Under the pieces are notes generated by a model. That model did not search any database and was not told the DNA's origin. It saw only the letters and a program-made list of their open reading frames with translations. DNA of 64,000 nt from Rotaria macrura (Eukaryota; Rotifera; Eurotatoria; Philodinida; Philodinidae), in contig OENT01000484.1 in assembly GCA_900239685.1 (NCBI GenBank), positions 1-64,000 on the forward strand, in the 5' to 3' direction. Each line of letters starts with the position of its first letter. The first letter of the stretch is position 1. A program made the translations under genes and the position numbers. Positions 25,142-37,534 of this stretch are shown here, piece by piece.

Positions 25142-28100
25142 ATGAGTTTTCCTGCAAAAAGCATTTGGTCATCTGTCTCATCATTATCAATCGACCATAA
25201 CCGATTGAGTCTAGAGCGAACGAGTAGTTCAAAACAGAATCAACAGACTATTCAACAGCAGTCAAATGAAACCAATGAACAGAGGTAAATTTATATTCGT
25301 ATCAGTTTGATTTTAGATTATTTTCCAGGCAATGAGATATGAAATAAGGAATTTCTAGGAAGTACGATACTTTTTAAATAATCGTAATATATTTTTATGT
25401 GAAGAAATTTACTTTTACTATAGCACAATCAATAGGAAAGGCGTTTCAGATATGCCATGGCATCGGTTCTTAGTTATTGTTTCATTAAAATTACGAAACC
25501 AAATTCGATATTAAAATATAAATATGATCAGTGTATAAGAAATTTTTACATCATCTGTTGAAAGAACGTTTATTTTCCCTTAGATTGAACGCTTCAACTG
25601 TACCATCAAGTATGGTTTAGTTTTTCAACCGGCATTCTTCGAATGTCCATCTTTCTCAATATGTATTAGTCTATAGCGATCTCATGACACCAATTCATAT
25701 ATTCTATTGATAAGAAAATTGACAGATAACTAGTTTATAATAAAAGCAGACAGTTTGTAAATAAGATTAAATGTGTGAGGAAGCATTCTTCATGAATGTT
25801 TATCACATTCGTTTGATATTAATTCCTTAAGTATAAATTACTTCATGATTAATCTTATTAAATCTTCATAATTGTCGACATTCGATCTAATTCAAAATTT
25901 TGTACTTTCGTTATGACTAACATCATATATAAAATCCTAGTTTCAATGCCTATTCATAAAAATTGAATTAAATAACGATTTATTGCCAACACGAACAATA
26001 TTGCAGTAAATAATTATAGCGCATTTTTTATTATTGTTCTCAGATAAATGTTTCAACGTTAACCATAATTATTAAAAACAATTCTATAGTATTATAATTG
26101 TGTGAGGGACACATTTTTTTAATTGTTCCTCTGTACTTGATAGCCGCACTAGAAGTGTTCTCACGGCAAATTTTCTTGTCCCGGTCTCGTATTCAGAAAG
26201 AGATGGCTTATCCTTCCATGAGCCTCCCTGCAAAATAATAGATACCATTTTTGTCTTCATACTCAGATTTATACACCATTTTTGTTTGCAAAATGATTTA
26301 CAAAATAGGTGCATGATTACGAGTGTGGTTCTGTGGGTCTAGATCTTTGTTTGTGTTAGGTTCGGAATCCAGATGGGCAATGTAGAGATGAGGGAACTAC
26401 TCTACATCTAAGCCTGGTTCCACATGCCAACATTAACAAAAGAGATAGGAAATATCCGCATGTGAATAAACCATGGGCTGCCTAATTCTAGTTCTAATAT
26501 CAGTAAACATTCAATTGCATACTGTGAATTCGATAACAAATGATGAAAGTTAGAAGTAGATTTAGTTTAAGACCAGTTTCGTTCATAAATGTGGAAGCGG
26601 AACGTAGGAGTATGATTATGTTGGGAGCATATTTCTCTATCCTGAATTGGGAGGGAGGTGCTCGGAGTGAAGACACATATCAATTTCACTATAATGGCAG
26701 GAAAGGACGAATAGAAAAAAATGTTTACATTTATCTGAAAGTGTATCTAAGACTAAATTTATTCCTAGAAAAATCTAGTAGTTTATCTTTTGGATATCCG
26801 TTTTATTCGAACTCGAATTAGGGAGCTGCTCGAATCAACTCATACTGATGGCGATTGCAAATTTTGATTTTTATTAGAACAGTGATAGTACGACAATGCA
26901 TGAGAGCTATTACAATAACAAATGCACGTACACTTACGATTCTATCATACCTCTTTTCGATTTTACTACTTTGATTGAACTTCCCGATTATCGATCGAAT
27001 ATAACATTGTTATTTAATAGATGATAAAGCCATCTGAACTTCTTATACTACGTTCTACGTTTTCAAGAAAAATAAAAATGATGCTATTTTCGAATCAAAG
27101 GTAGAATGAGCAAGATTTTCAGGGTACCAAGGTTTCGCTCGGCTTTTTACAGGGTGAGACATCTCGAAATTTCAGACCTGTCCATTGGACGCTTCTGAAC
27201 AACACTAGCACTTCATTTCATTGTTATTTTTGTTTTTCACCACTTCTCTCCATCTATTGGATAACCATATTCTTGTATTTTTTGGAACCCAATCGAGAAC
27301 AGAAGATATAGAAACTTTTTACTTGAAGTGGAACTCAGAACACTGAACTACTTCGACCGAAATAAGGATCAAGAACAGAGGAAAATAATTTTGAAATTAT
27401 CATGCTCATGTTTTCTTTTTTCTGGGATCCAGAAATTTATGAGTGAGACTTATCCCAATAGAACATACATCTATGATGAACATTAGGTTATCTAGTAACG
27501 AATTTTGACGGGATGTGTTGTCGGAAGTCAGAGATACTTCTGACTATATCATCACAGAAAAACGTTAACATTGATAAAACATACATCTATCCTGCCTCAT
27601 GTTGAATAATGAAACTGATGGAAACTTTTCATGCGCGTTTAACATACTTTGCGGTTGTCAACTATGAGCATGCAGCTCATCGGAGGCAAATTACATGTTG
27701 CGGAAAATCATTTTAGTCAAGTTCAAATCATGCGTTCTTTAAATTTTGCAAAGTAATGTGTTCTTTCATTAGCATGGCACTGAATAAAATTTTTTCTCTG
27801 ATGTTTGATGGTCGATTATATTATTATTGAAAAGCGTAGTAGTATCTCGGCAAACGTAAGTATCATTTTGTATTCATGACTTTCCCTGTTACCACGACTT
27901 TATTTCCGATAAAGAAAGGCTTTGAGAACGATTGCAATGATAATGAATCAATGAAATAATATGTACCCAGGTCGTTCGTTCCGGAGACCGGATCCAGTCG
28001 GAACCCGCAGGAAACGAGATATTTTCCGGCTACTTCCTGCCGGTTCCGGTGTATTTCCGGCCGGAAAAACAACCGGAACATGGAAGCAGTATTCCGGCCG

Positions 28101-31100
28101 GATTTATCCGTACCCGGAACCTGGATATTCCGGAGACTTCCGGAAACCGGAAATTTCAAGGAAATACCACGGATCCGCCAGGAACCAACCGGAACTATAG
28201 CAAGCTCCGCCAGGATCCAACCGTAAAATACAAAAATCCGGTTAAGAAGCATCGGAACAGAGTCGGAAACCACCATATTCCGATTAAATTATTTCTGCTT
28301 TGGAAATCAGGCCTCCCCTTCAAAAACTATTACATCGCATATTAAATTCTTATTTATATCATTCCTTGATATCGAAATCATCGATTTACAAAAAAAGACC
28401 TTTAAAGGTCTTTTTTGGGATTTTTTTGTCTAATTCCTTTATTTTAAGGACGATTTCCATCATCGGGATAATTTACCGTATTTTGGTGGGGTCGCTTGGG
28501 AATTTGAGATTTGTTACTTAATTTGTTATTGGTTTCAGTGCATCAATTATTATTTGAAATTTTTCGATAAAAATTTGAACTGAAAGGTCCTTCAGAGACG
28601 TTAGAAGCGTCACTTACCTTGATTGAAGACTCAGGAAATTCTCAAAACGCTGGTGCTTAGCATGTGTGGTGTTCTTACACATATCGTTTTCAGTTTTTCA
28701 AAGTCTAAAAATCTGATTTTTAGGTCTTCGGACTGAAAATTTCTATTTTTGTGACAAAAGCGAGTTTGGAGGGAAATGTATCATGTTTCACTAGAATTTT
28801 ATTTGTTCCCAGGGTATGTTCTGGTGTGTTTTAGGCTTGTTTAAAAAAGCAGTAAAAGCTGGATTCAAAGTTCGGAGACTTTACGTAGTAATTGTGAGTA
28901 TTTAGCGCTGTTTGGGAAACGGCCAGATGAGTTTTCTGGATCTTAGCGGAAACGGTCAGATCTGAGCCGTGTTCTCTCCGGATGGGAAAATTGCTTTTTC
29001 CGTTATCGGTATCCAGTCCGGAATCGGGCGGATCGGGACCGTATGTGGTCCGGGCTTGGAAACGGTGTTTTCCGACGACGGATCCCGTATAGGAAACGGG
29101 AACCGTATCCGTGGATACGCTCCGGTGCCCGGAATCGCCGGGAATTAAGCCGGAACCGATTTCGGAAACCCGCTTCCGGAATTCATGGGAATAACACGGG
29201 ATTCGGCCGGTTCCCGCCGTACGTCTCGGACCTGGGTATCCTTTGAACATATATTTCAATGATTTTCTTTGGCGTTTTCGCATTGCGTTATTTATTGTTA
29301 TTCTCTTTTATGAAATAAAGAGTCTTACGAAGAACATTAATTTGTTTTGTGTATGTGCCTGCAAAGTGCGAAAAAGTTAAGTAAAAAAATAGTGAAATAT
29401 CATATCGACATTCACGTTGATATTATTTGTGAAGATTACAACAATGGTATGATGAATAATGAAGAGAAGTTTGACGACTGAAAAATTTTATATCAGATTT
29501 TACAGGTGACTCTGGAACGCTGATACGATCCGTGAGCTCCGTTGGATCCTATTGTGAAACTATCAGATCCGATAGAAATCCGTTGGAAGTTGTCACAATC
29601 CTGGATATTAGATTCGAATAGGAAGTTGTCGGAATGATCGCGACCCTGGTCGGAATACCGGGATTCCGACGCCTTTAGATCATTCAAGTGTTTCGTAATT
29701 AATTTTTAGGTGAAAGGGGAGAAGGGATCTTCGAATCCTTAATTTTGAGTACGAGGGTTAAGGGGGTCTCCATATATTACACAAACGATAAAATAGAAGT
29801 ATTGTATCCGTTTTGAATAGAAGTTTCCTTCTATCAAATAAAAAATGCTTTTCTTGATTACGTAATCAGTGGGTAAGAGCAGAGTAGGAACCAGTTAGCA
29901 ATTTTTAACATAGTCCCGGCTGGCCGGACAAAAACTCCAACCGATCCGGCCAGTTATAAATCCGTCTTATACCCGTAAAATCCGGGCATAAATGACAGAA
30001 AACGTAGGAACTCACTGCTCGAATATCGTGTCATATGGTTAATGTATGATAGAAACTGACAAAATCAGCTCCAGCTATTAGATTAATTAGCTAATATGTG
30101 GATAGAGCTATCCATGTAATACGACTTAGTTAGTCACATTATGAATGCAGACATCTGGAAATTCCACGTTTTTCTCATCAAGCTTCTTAGACAAAGTACG
30201 ACTGTGGAGTACTACTTTGAAAAAATATTTTAGAGAACTTCGACAGTCGATGAAATATAATTAAAACTGCCAGCTCGGGCGGCAATCGATTGAGAAATCG
30301 TAAAGCAGACTGATCCGGCCAGTTAAAAAATCCAACCGATCGATTAGAGCTGCTTGTCCTTCAGGTGAAACTCCGGCGAAAAAATTTCGAATTTATAGAA
30401 AAAAAGACTTTTAGAAGAAATGGCTCCAGATTTGAAATATATGTAGATTAGCAGCACATGTAAAAGACACTCATCATTGTGAATCTTGTTGAAGAAAATC
30501 TGAGAAAAATGATTAAAATAACATGTTTTAAACACTTTCCCCTCATTGTAACAGAAAAACATGTGACATCTTAGTTTTTATGGACAAAAATAGGGTCAAT
30601 AAAGCTGATTTCTGAAAATTTTCAATCGATGAAACTCCGTTCTCTACCGGGTCCATTAACGTTTTCAAACGGTCCAGTCCACACCGGTTCCATTCCTTGG
30701 TAGTGGTCAACCAAATATTACTTTTGATTATTTGGGGGAGTCAAAATGACCAGACGTTTAATTACGTAACGTTTGAACTGCCCTTTCAGACAGTTTATAG
30801 CATCCTCTTGGGCAGTTTTGTTCTGGGTAATCATAGGCACTTCCCAATATACCTATCCAATGATCCTGAGATATGATACAACAAAATTGATTATCTTATT
30901 ACATGAACAGCATGAGATTTATATGTTCAAACGTTGATTAGAATCCTTTTCAATTAACCAAGCGCTCATACAGGTTTTCATAAAAGGGACTCAATCTATC
31001 ATTAGATAGACGCTACTTGTTCTATATATATATGACACCCTATTTATTCGCAGAGAAAAGCTTGGTTGTTATCTTAAATAATCCTTAATCAATTATTGCG

Positions 31101-34100
31101 TTGTATAGAAATATGAACTCTATAGAAACAATAGTTCTTGAATGTTTCTGCAGTTATTACAAAGAATAAACTTAAGGATACGTGCAAAACTTGTTTAAGA
31201 ACTACTTTGTTCATAGATGGCAGGTGAAAATAGAGCAATAGTTGTAAAATATGACTACAAGGAAAGGCACTTATCATTTAAGAGATGGAATTCAATCTCA
31301 GGCAATATAAATCGCGATCACTTTCAAAGAAACTTAAAGCGAACAGGGAAATTGTCTTCTTAAAGAAAGATATACCATAGCACAATTTTCAAGAATTAGA
31401 CATATCAGAAGAAAAACATGGAATTCAAGAGATTTTTTCTGTGAGCTAGATAGTCACAAATAGCATACACTGTAGCGGAGTATTATGAAGTCAATTACGA
31501 GTTATTTCTATATCTTACATCATAGAAGGGCATTTTTAAGGAAAAATAAAAATTTTTCTAAATCGGATGTGATATGCAATTTCATCCGTACTCATTTAAA
31601 TCAGAATCAAGCCTATTTTGTGCAATACCATTTGGTAGAGTGAGTATGACTCAATTTCATGGATAGGAAGCTTTAGTCAAAAAGTGAAAGTTCATACGCC
31701 CCTTTTTAGTCACTGACCTTATTTTTGATTGTTTTTTTCTTGCACGTATTTTATTAGAAACAATTGACCAATGAACTTACAATATGAATACTAACTATAA
31801 GGAAATTTATGAAATAAACGTTTTTAAATTGTAAACTACGACCACGTTAAGTGACAGATCGGATTCGTAAGTATAATGAAGTGCATTTCTAAAAAAACGA
31901 GAAAACGATCACTCTGAAAATATTAAGTACACAACCAAACTTTTTCTTAGTTCCACAGGTACTACAGAGCCTAAAATGGTCCTTTCCGCTGATACAAGCG
32001 GCGAATCTTTACTACGAAACTATTTTAAGATTCATGGGATGAAAAACGTTTCTGTAAAAATGACAGATTCATGCAGATTCGACACGAACCCTTTGTTGTT
32101 CGATGTAAAATCTTCACGGTTTTGTCTAGAGGTTGAGTGGTTCTGTCTTTATGATACCGAACCATTTTTTGTCCCAGAATCTTAAAATGGATTCGTAGTA
32201 AAGGTTCTGCCCGTGTACCTAATTTTTTCAAAGAGATAACATGTAAGATTTTTCACAAAATTCAAATGCCTCTCCAAGCCAAGAAGTACTTGCTCTATTT
32301 TACTGGAAAAACAATAGAAATGCTAGGCACTTGGGAAAACTGGCAACCAGATGTGATAACTGGGTTCCCGTCGAAATTTACAGAATCCTCGACCTGAGTC
32401 GTTTCATGTGATTTCAAAGTATGCATACGTCGATATTTTTTGAAAAAGTAATTCAATCTTTACAAATTGATATGCTCTGTACTTTAAGAAAAAACAAGTT
32501 TTGCTATGAAACAAAGAACATTTAAAAGTGATGTGAACTTAAGGCTACATTTCGCTTTGAATTGCGCTTTTGATCGAATCGATGAATTCAATTTACAAAA
32601 ATTTCAAAAATAAATTACAGAACATATTCGAATGAAGCTTCAATAACTGTACTGGATTGATTGTAAACTATCTCAAAGTCACCCTATACTTCCTATAATT
32701 TTTAAACCCATTCTGTAATATATTATACTTCAATTTTTTTCTCTAATCCTAGATGTTTCGAAAAACTCAAATTTCTTGTGACATGATTCTTAATTCTATA
32801 ATAATACGTTGTGTGTATGTTGGGTAAAAATGTTTTCAGGCCTGGAGTTCTTATATCTGCATAGAGCGATACTGTGAGGCCAGAGTATAAATGTTGCGCT
32901 TAGACAACTAAATCTTTTGTTTGGGTTCATGGTTTAAATTTATCGTTTACGCTCACATCACATGTTTGAGCAACATATTCTTTTTTCAGTTTAAATCGGC
33001 AAAGACTTGTTAACAAGATTTACCTCACGTGTTGTTCATGCAAACTTCACTTTATCATTGGTATATTATTTGGTGGCATCGCACTCGCTACTGTGATCGC
33101 ACTGTGGTTAAAATCATCAACGAGTAAGTTACACAATATATGCTATGAGGCTACAATTCCTATTATAGATCGTTGATTTTTACGTAGAAGAATCGAAGCT
33201 GACTTGACTGTTTCGGATAAGATTTTGATCTATGAAACAAAGAAAAATCTTATTTGTTTTGAATTTTTTGAAATTCAAAATCAATAATGTATTGTACATT
33301 GAAATATTTTTGTGCATACAAAGGTAAACAATTACGGACTTCGTATACGGTCGTATTTTAGCGTTTTGCATGGTCCAGTTTTACGGTCGTATATCGCTGT
33401 GTTGTATACTGGCAAATACGATCGTATACGGAGGTATACGGTGGTAAATGGAAACCGTTTACGGATTTTGTATACCAGGACCAAAAACGATCGTTTTTCT
33501 CTCCGTATATCGTCGTATTTCCCCGCATACGACACGGAGATATACGATCGTAGTACTGGTTTATGTATTTTGCGGTATTTCTCCGTATATGGTCGTTTAC
33601 GACCGTGCTTGTTCGACGTGGGTAATATTCATTCCAATTAAATTTACACGTCTAAAATATTCTTTCTGAAATATTTCAGTACCGAAAACAGTGACAATAT
33701 ACTAACCAGCATGATCAAGTATTTTACCAATTATAAATAGATCGAGTAGTAATATAAAACCACTAAAAGGCTTTTGCATCATTTCTTTGGTAGCATGTAA
33801 GCGAAACAGCCGCCCAGGTCGATGATTACGGACTCCATGAACGAGCGTTTCCGACCATATATGATGGCGTAGACGACCGTATTTCGTCGTAATACATGGC
33901 TCAGCAGTACGATCGTATTTCTCGGTGGCGTATACGAAGGTATACAATCGTTTCCGATCGCAAAAGACCTTAGTAATAGATCGTATTTGACCATAAACGA
34001 TCGGTGTACCAGAAATTGTAGGGTTTTCATCAAGATGATGACAAACGGCGATTTTCTTGTTTCCATAGATGATCGCATTTTACCGTAAACGATCCGGAGA

Positions 34101-36435
34101 ACTATGGTCGTAATACTGAGCCATGTATAACGTTGAATTACGACCAAATACGATCACGGCGGCCGTATTAAGACGTATATGGTCGTTAACGATCGTGAGG
34201 ATGTGACCTGGGGGATTAAAAGCAGGCTATTGCCATCGAGATTTCTTCGAAATGAAAAACGCTTTGCTCAAGTTGACAGTTCATTTTTCATGATCCTAGA
34301 AATAAAATCATGCTGTATCTATTTGTCGATCCTAAATTTTTTTTTGTTTTTCCATTTGCTTTTATCAAAGAATGACACATGTCAGCATCGAAAATAGTAT
34401 AATATGTAAAACAATTTAAGGGTAAAATAATCAGTTTTAAAAGCTCTACAAACTGAGCACATTTGTTCAATCAGAAATATAAACATAGTAGATTTCCAAT
34501 TACCCGTAGTGCTAAAAGATACACGTGAAAACACTATTTTACAAAGTTGACTCAATATTTTATTGAGGGAAAAAACGCGAGCAAATCTTTTATGTCAGGG
34601 TTGTAGAGAAAGTGACGCTCTATAAACCAATCCATGCCACTATATCGAGCAATCCGATTTTTTGGAATAATCATGAGCATAAGAGGTGCATGTGTCATTT
34701 GGTGGCGGATGAGCAATCACAGCGCATTAAACTTTCACGTTTTTCGAAACTGTACATCAGATTAATATATGATTCGGTGCGCCCGATCATGAAGAATCGG
34801 AATATGGTCTCGGATTTCATGTTCGACCTTGTTTTAATTGTGGCAATCTCGAAAATAAGATTCTCTAAAATACAAAAAAAGTGAATTTTTCCGATTTTTA
34901 CACTTTTAGGGCTCTTAGTATTTCGAGTTTATCTCAGTCAAAACGAAAGCTATTCGAAAAGTTTTCTAGACCAATCTTCCTAAAAATCGAACCCTCTACA
35001 AACTTGGAAAGTTTCATCAAAGTCGGTGATCGCTTTCGCACGCGTGTCTGATATCCCATGGAAAAAGCCTATGACAATTGTTTAGAAGAGAACTGGTGAT
35101 TCAAGTTTTTATGGTTGATTTAAACAGTTTGTTGAAGTTCTTGTTTAATGAGAGACTACAGTATAACTTTCATTTGCCAGAATTTATTGGCAGTATGAAT
35201 TCTATACAACTCGTAAAACTAACACAATCTTAGAAAAGAAGATTCTCAATTTTTGATTTTTTAAAGGCCACGAATTCTTCGGTTTGCTCGTTACCTGACT
35301 CAGTTTGATTCATATTCACGTAGTTAAAGTGAGGCTCTTTATTGAGAGGTGTATATTACTTTGATCAGTCTTCAGATTTGGGAAATTTCATCTCACATCC
35401 GAAGATGTTGAATTAATAAAACCTCACTGAAGGTTCAGTTCAAATAATTAATTGTGTAATTTCTAACTAAAATGAATTAAATAAATTTTTGGTAGATAGT
35501 ACACAGGTTAGTCCATTGCAAGGGAAAAACAAAGACGTGCCTTAAAACTTTTTTGAAACTCGAGATTCATACTGCGCACCCTTTTCGTACGCTAAGTTTG
35601 CCTCAGGTGCCCTCTATTGTTCATGTTTGATTTTCTTTTCTTTACATTAGTCACGACATCGACTACAAGTGAGTGTATTTTTTTTTCTTTTTCAATCGAA
35701 TCCCTAAATCTCTGTCTTCTTCATATTTTCAAGCAAAAACTACAGCAACAACATCAAGTAAGTGTAATCTAAAACAAAGAATGTTTGATACCTTTAAAGT
35801 TCAAACATGTGCTTGTTTTTCAACTTAAGGACGATGTTTAGTTTTTCTGAAATACTTTTTCTTCGTAATTATTTTAGCTTCGACTAGTACAAGTACAACA
35901 AGTGAGCTCTTTTTCTTCTATCATTTTTCTGTCATTTTTCGCATTAACACTCAAAGCAACGACTCCAACCCCTCCATGTTCACCGACTTCTGTGGGTTCT
36001 GCAAGTACTCTTTTTTCGACAACGTCTGGAAATTACCTTTCGTATACGTGTTTCGCGTATGCCTGGACATCACCTACAACAGGTCTAGTTACTCTTGCCT
36101 TTCAATTTCGTAATGATCCAGATTTATGGTATCTCGATGATGTCTCTGTTAATGCTGGAGATGTACAGATGCTGAGCAATACAGGATTCGAAACTGGTTC
36201 TCTATCCCCTTGGTATGTGACATCACCAAATGGAGTTTGCCCCGGAGCCCCCGGTGCCGTCTGTAGTGGTTCTGCTCACAATGGAAGTTATGAGTTTTGT
36301 GACGGTAGTAATTCATGTTCCGATATATTAAATCAACAATTTAATGCTACAGTTGGGCAGGTGTATGTGGTCAGTTTCTGGTTAACGTCGGGTGCAACTG
36401 GATCTGTTATATCTGCCACAGTTACTCTCTCATAA
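25142..36435 (+). CDS. Thr-stalked type II membrane protein with jelly-roll/CBM-like head, copy 1
   Basis: Proposed exons: 25142-25284 (cytoplasmic tail, starts MSFPAKSIWSSVSSLS), 32990-33123 (membrane anchor), 35651-35668, 35734-35757, 35878-35901 (Thr/Ser micro-exons) and 35957-36435 (head); 273 residues. Phases match at each join: phase 2 into the anchor, phase 1 everywhere after. The anchor FIIGILFGGIALATVIALWL follows a Cys-rich juxtamembrane stretch, predicting a type II signal-anchor with the C terminus outside. The 159-residue head has YWYLDDVS-like and NTGFETGSLSPWYV motifs, an SHNGSYEF-type strand and a final GQVYVVSFWL, as in carbohydrate-binding or PEP-CTERM-like jelly rolls. Likely a cell-surface lectin-like protein; the ligand is unknown. 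The 7.7-kb first intron and 2.5-kb intron after the anchor hold inserted elements. A further micro-exon at 33680, homologous to one in copy 2, is no longer usable. Linking the first exon across 7.7 kb is inference. Confidence 0.68.
27964..29238. mobile_element. Foldback element with TACCCAGGTC ends and CCGGAA-rich arms (1275 bp)
   Basis: It begins TACCCAGGTCGTTCG and ends with the inverted CGGACCTGGGTA. The terminal TA on each side may be a TA target duplication. About 300 bp at each end is GC-rich and made of degenerate TTCCGGAA words in both orientations. The middle (28290-28890) is ordinary AT-rich DNA containing a perfect 26-bp palindrome at 28391-28416 (arms AAAAAAGACCTTT). No transposase is seen. 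It lies in the first intron of the stalked membrane protein gene. Confidence 0.8.
29920..30350. repeat. Paired GATCCGGCCAGTTA repeats
   Basis: GATCCGGCCAGTTA occurs near 29944 and again near 30312, each close to an ATCC or AACCGATC word. They are direct repeats about 370 bp apart and may mark the ends or internal words of another small element, but no clear termini were found. Confidence 0.35.
31957..32220. repeat. Foldback repeat with AGGTAC ends (264 bp)
   Basis: The outer ends AGGTAC (31957) and GTACCT (32215) are inverted. The arms share TTTACTACGAA and TTTTAAGATTC blocks in opposite orientation (about 32008-32050 and 32165-32205). Mirror-image frames on both strands are a by-product of the palindrome and not genes. 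Confidence 0.65.
33327..33624. repeat. CGTATACG-word foldback, left copy
   Basis: The stretch is crowded with TACGGTCGTATACG-like words in both orientations and ends GTTCGACGTGGGTA, a worn version of the GACCTGGGTA terminus of nearby elements. The left end is not clear. It sits in the intron after the anchor exon of the stalked protein gene. Confidence 0.55.
33813..34212. mobile_element. Foldback element with CCCAGGTC ends and CGTATACG words (400 bp)
   Basis: CCCAGGTC at 33813 and GACCTGGG ending at 34212 are perfect 8-bp inverted termini, the same as in the 27964-29238 element. The interior is a different vocabulary: TACGATCGTA, ACGACCGTATT and related words in both orientations. There is no coding capacity. 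No target duplication is visible. Confidence 0.7.
34213..35650. other. Remaining intron DNA of the copy 1 stalked gene
   Basis: No exon of the Thr-rich type was found here, whereas copy 2 has four additional micro-exons at the corresponding place. About 34560-35060 has a slightly richer base composition and may be another decayed repeat, but I found no termini. Confidence 0.4.
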
Positions 36436-36634
36436 GCAATTTCAACAAAAAGAACTGACGTTACACAGAAGTGTCATTCCTATTATAACATATTTTTTCA
36501 ACCTTAGATGAATTTTTTTCATCCATTTTTCTAATAATAATATGTTTTAATTTGATTGTGTCTTCTAGAGTAGTGTCTATGCTTTGAATTTTAATTATCC
36601 GTTATTAAAAAGCACTCATATACTTCTTCAATAG

Positions 36635-36951
36635 CAAGGGAGAAACAGCTGATTTCTGATTTCTGTGATTTTTCTGATTTTTTGATTTGAATCAATTGGT
36701 TTTAATCAGAAAAATCTAAAAAATCAACAGAAAAATCAAAAACCAGCAGAAAATCACATAAATCAAGACAATCGGATTCAAAGTGTCCCTCTCTAGATTG
36801 ATATTTCGAACAACAAGGATACCAAATTTGATCATTTCAATCGAGCCACTGATGTTTTTTTATTTCTTGATCTTTCTGATTTTCCCGATTTTTTAAATTT
36901 TTTAAATTTAAAATTGATTTAAAATCAAAACAATCAACTGTTTCCCTCTTG
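36635..36951 (+). mobile_element. hAT-type MITE, 317 bp, perfect 8-bp target duplication
   Basis: The terminal inverted repeats are CAAGGGAGAAACAGCTGAT on the left and the inverse of CAAGAGGGAAACAGTTGAT on the right. The sequence is flanked on both sides by TTCAATAG (36627-36634 and 36952-36959), an exact 8-bp target-site duplication diagnostic of the hAT superfamily. The interior is built of TTTTTGATTT/AAATCAAAA words with a unique core (about 36765-36850). No coding capacity is seen. It lies just downstream of the stalked protein gene. Confidence 0.93.
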
Positions 36952-37264
36952 TTCAATAGTCTAAAATTTACATCACTACCCAATCTGGATGTAGATGTGA
37001 TTGTCAGGAAAATAAATTAACAGGCACATCGCACATCTTTTAACGTTAATAAAAAGAAAATAAATTCTAGGTTAACCGTTCACAAAATCAATTTAACTGC
37101 GAGTTTCACATCTTGATTTCGATGAAAATCTTCTAAGACATGAAAAACCAAAAATCACGAATATATTCCATATTGATTCAGTTTCATATCTTACGAGATC
37201 TTAACTAACTTCAACTGAAGTGAGTGTTAGGAAAAACAATAATAGATAGAATATGTATCTATGT

Positions 37265-37526
37265 CAAGGGGGAAACAGGTGATTGTTTTGATTTTAAATC
37301 AATTTTAAATAAAAAAAATGAAGAAATCAAACAAAATCAGTGACTCGATTGAAATGATAAAATTCGTTATCCTTGGTATTCGAAATATCACTCTAGAGAG
37401 AGAGACTTTGAATCCGATTGTATTGAATTTTTTGGATTAAAACTAATGGATTAAAATCAAAAAAATCAAAAAACTCAAAAAAATCACAAAAATCACAAAA
37501 ATTAGAAATCATCTGTTTCTACCTTG
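37265..37526 (-). mobile_element. Second copy of the same hAT MITE, inverted, 262 bp
   Basis: The ends are CAAGGGGGAAACAGGTGAT and, inverted on the right, CAAGGTAGAAACAGATGAT. The exact 8-bp duplication ATCTATGT flanks it at 37257-37264 and 37527-37534. Its unique core is the reverse complement of the core of the 36635-36951 copy (for example GGTATTCGAAATATCACTC against its inverse). The independent target duplications show two separate insertions only about 310 bp apart. Confidence 0.93.
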
Positions 37527-37534
37527 ATCTATGT

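Noticed and set aside
27961-29283. Several overlapping ORFs on both strands rich in Pro, Gly and Arg
   Set aside because: They are translations of the CCGGAA-word arms of a foldback element; mirror-image frames on both strands are expected from the palindromic words.
33312-34147. Tyr/Arg/Ser-rich ORFs on both strands
   Set aside because: They are translations of CGTATACG repeat words; no start context, no family, same pattern on both strands.
35902-35956. Signal peptide and start codon for a secreted single-exon CBM-like protein
   Set aside because: The start is GTG, and the hydrophobic stretch coincides with a short GT-AG intron whose removal joins the Thr micro-exon to the head in phase; the same holds at 57994-58048.
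36635-37526. CRISPR-like or satellite array
   Set aside because: The repeated AAAATCAAAAA words are the interior of two inverted hAT MITEs with clear ends and target duplications, not regularly spaced repeats.
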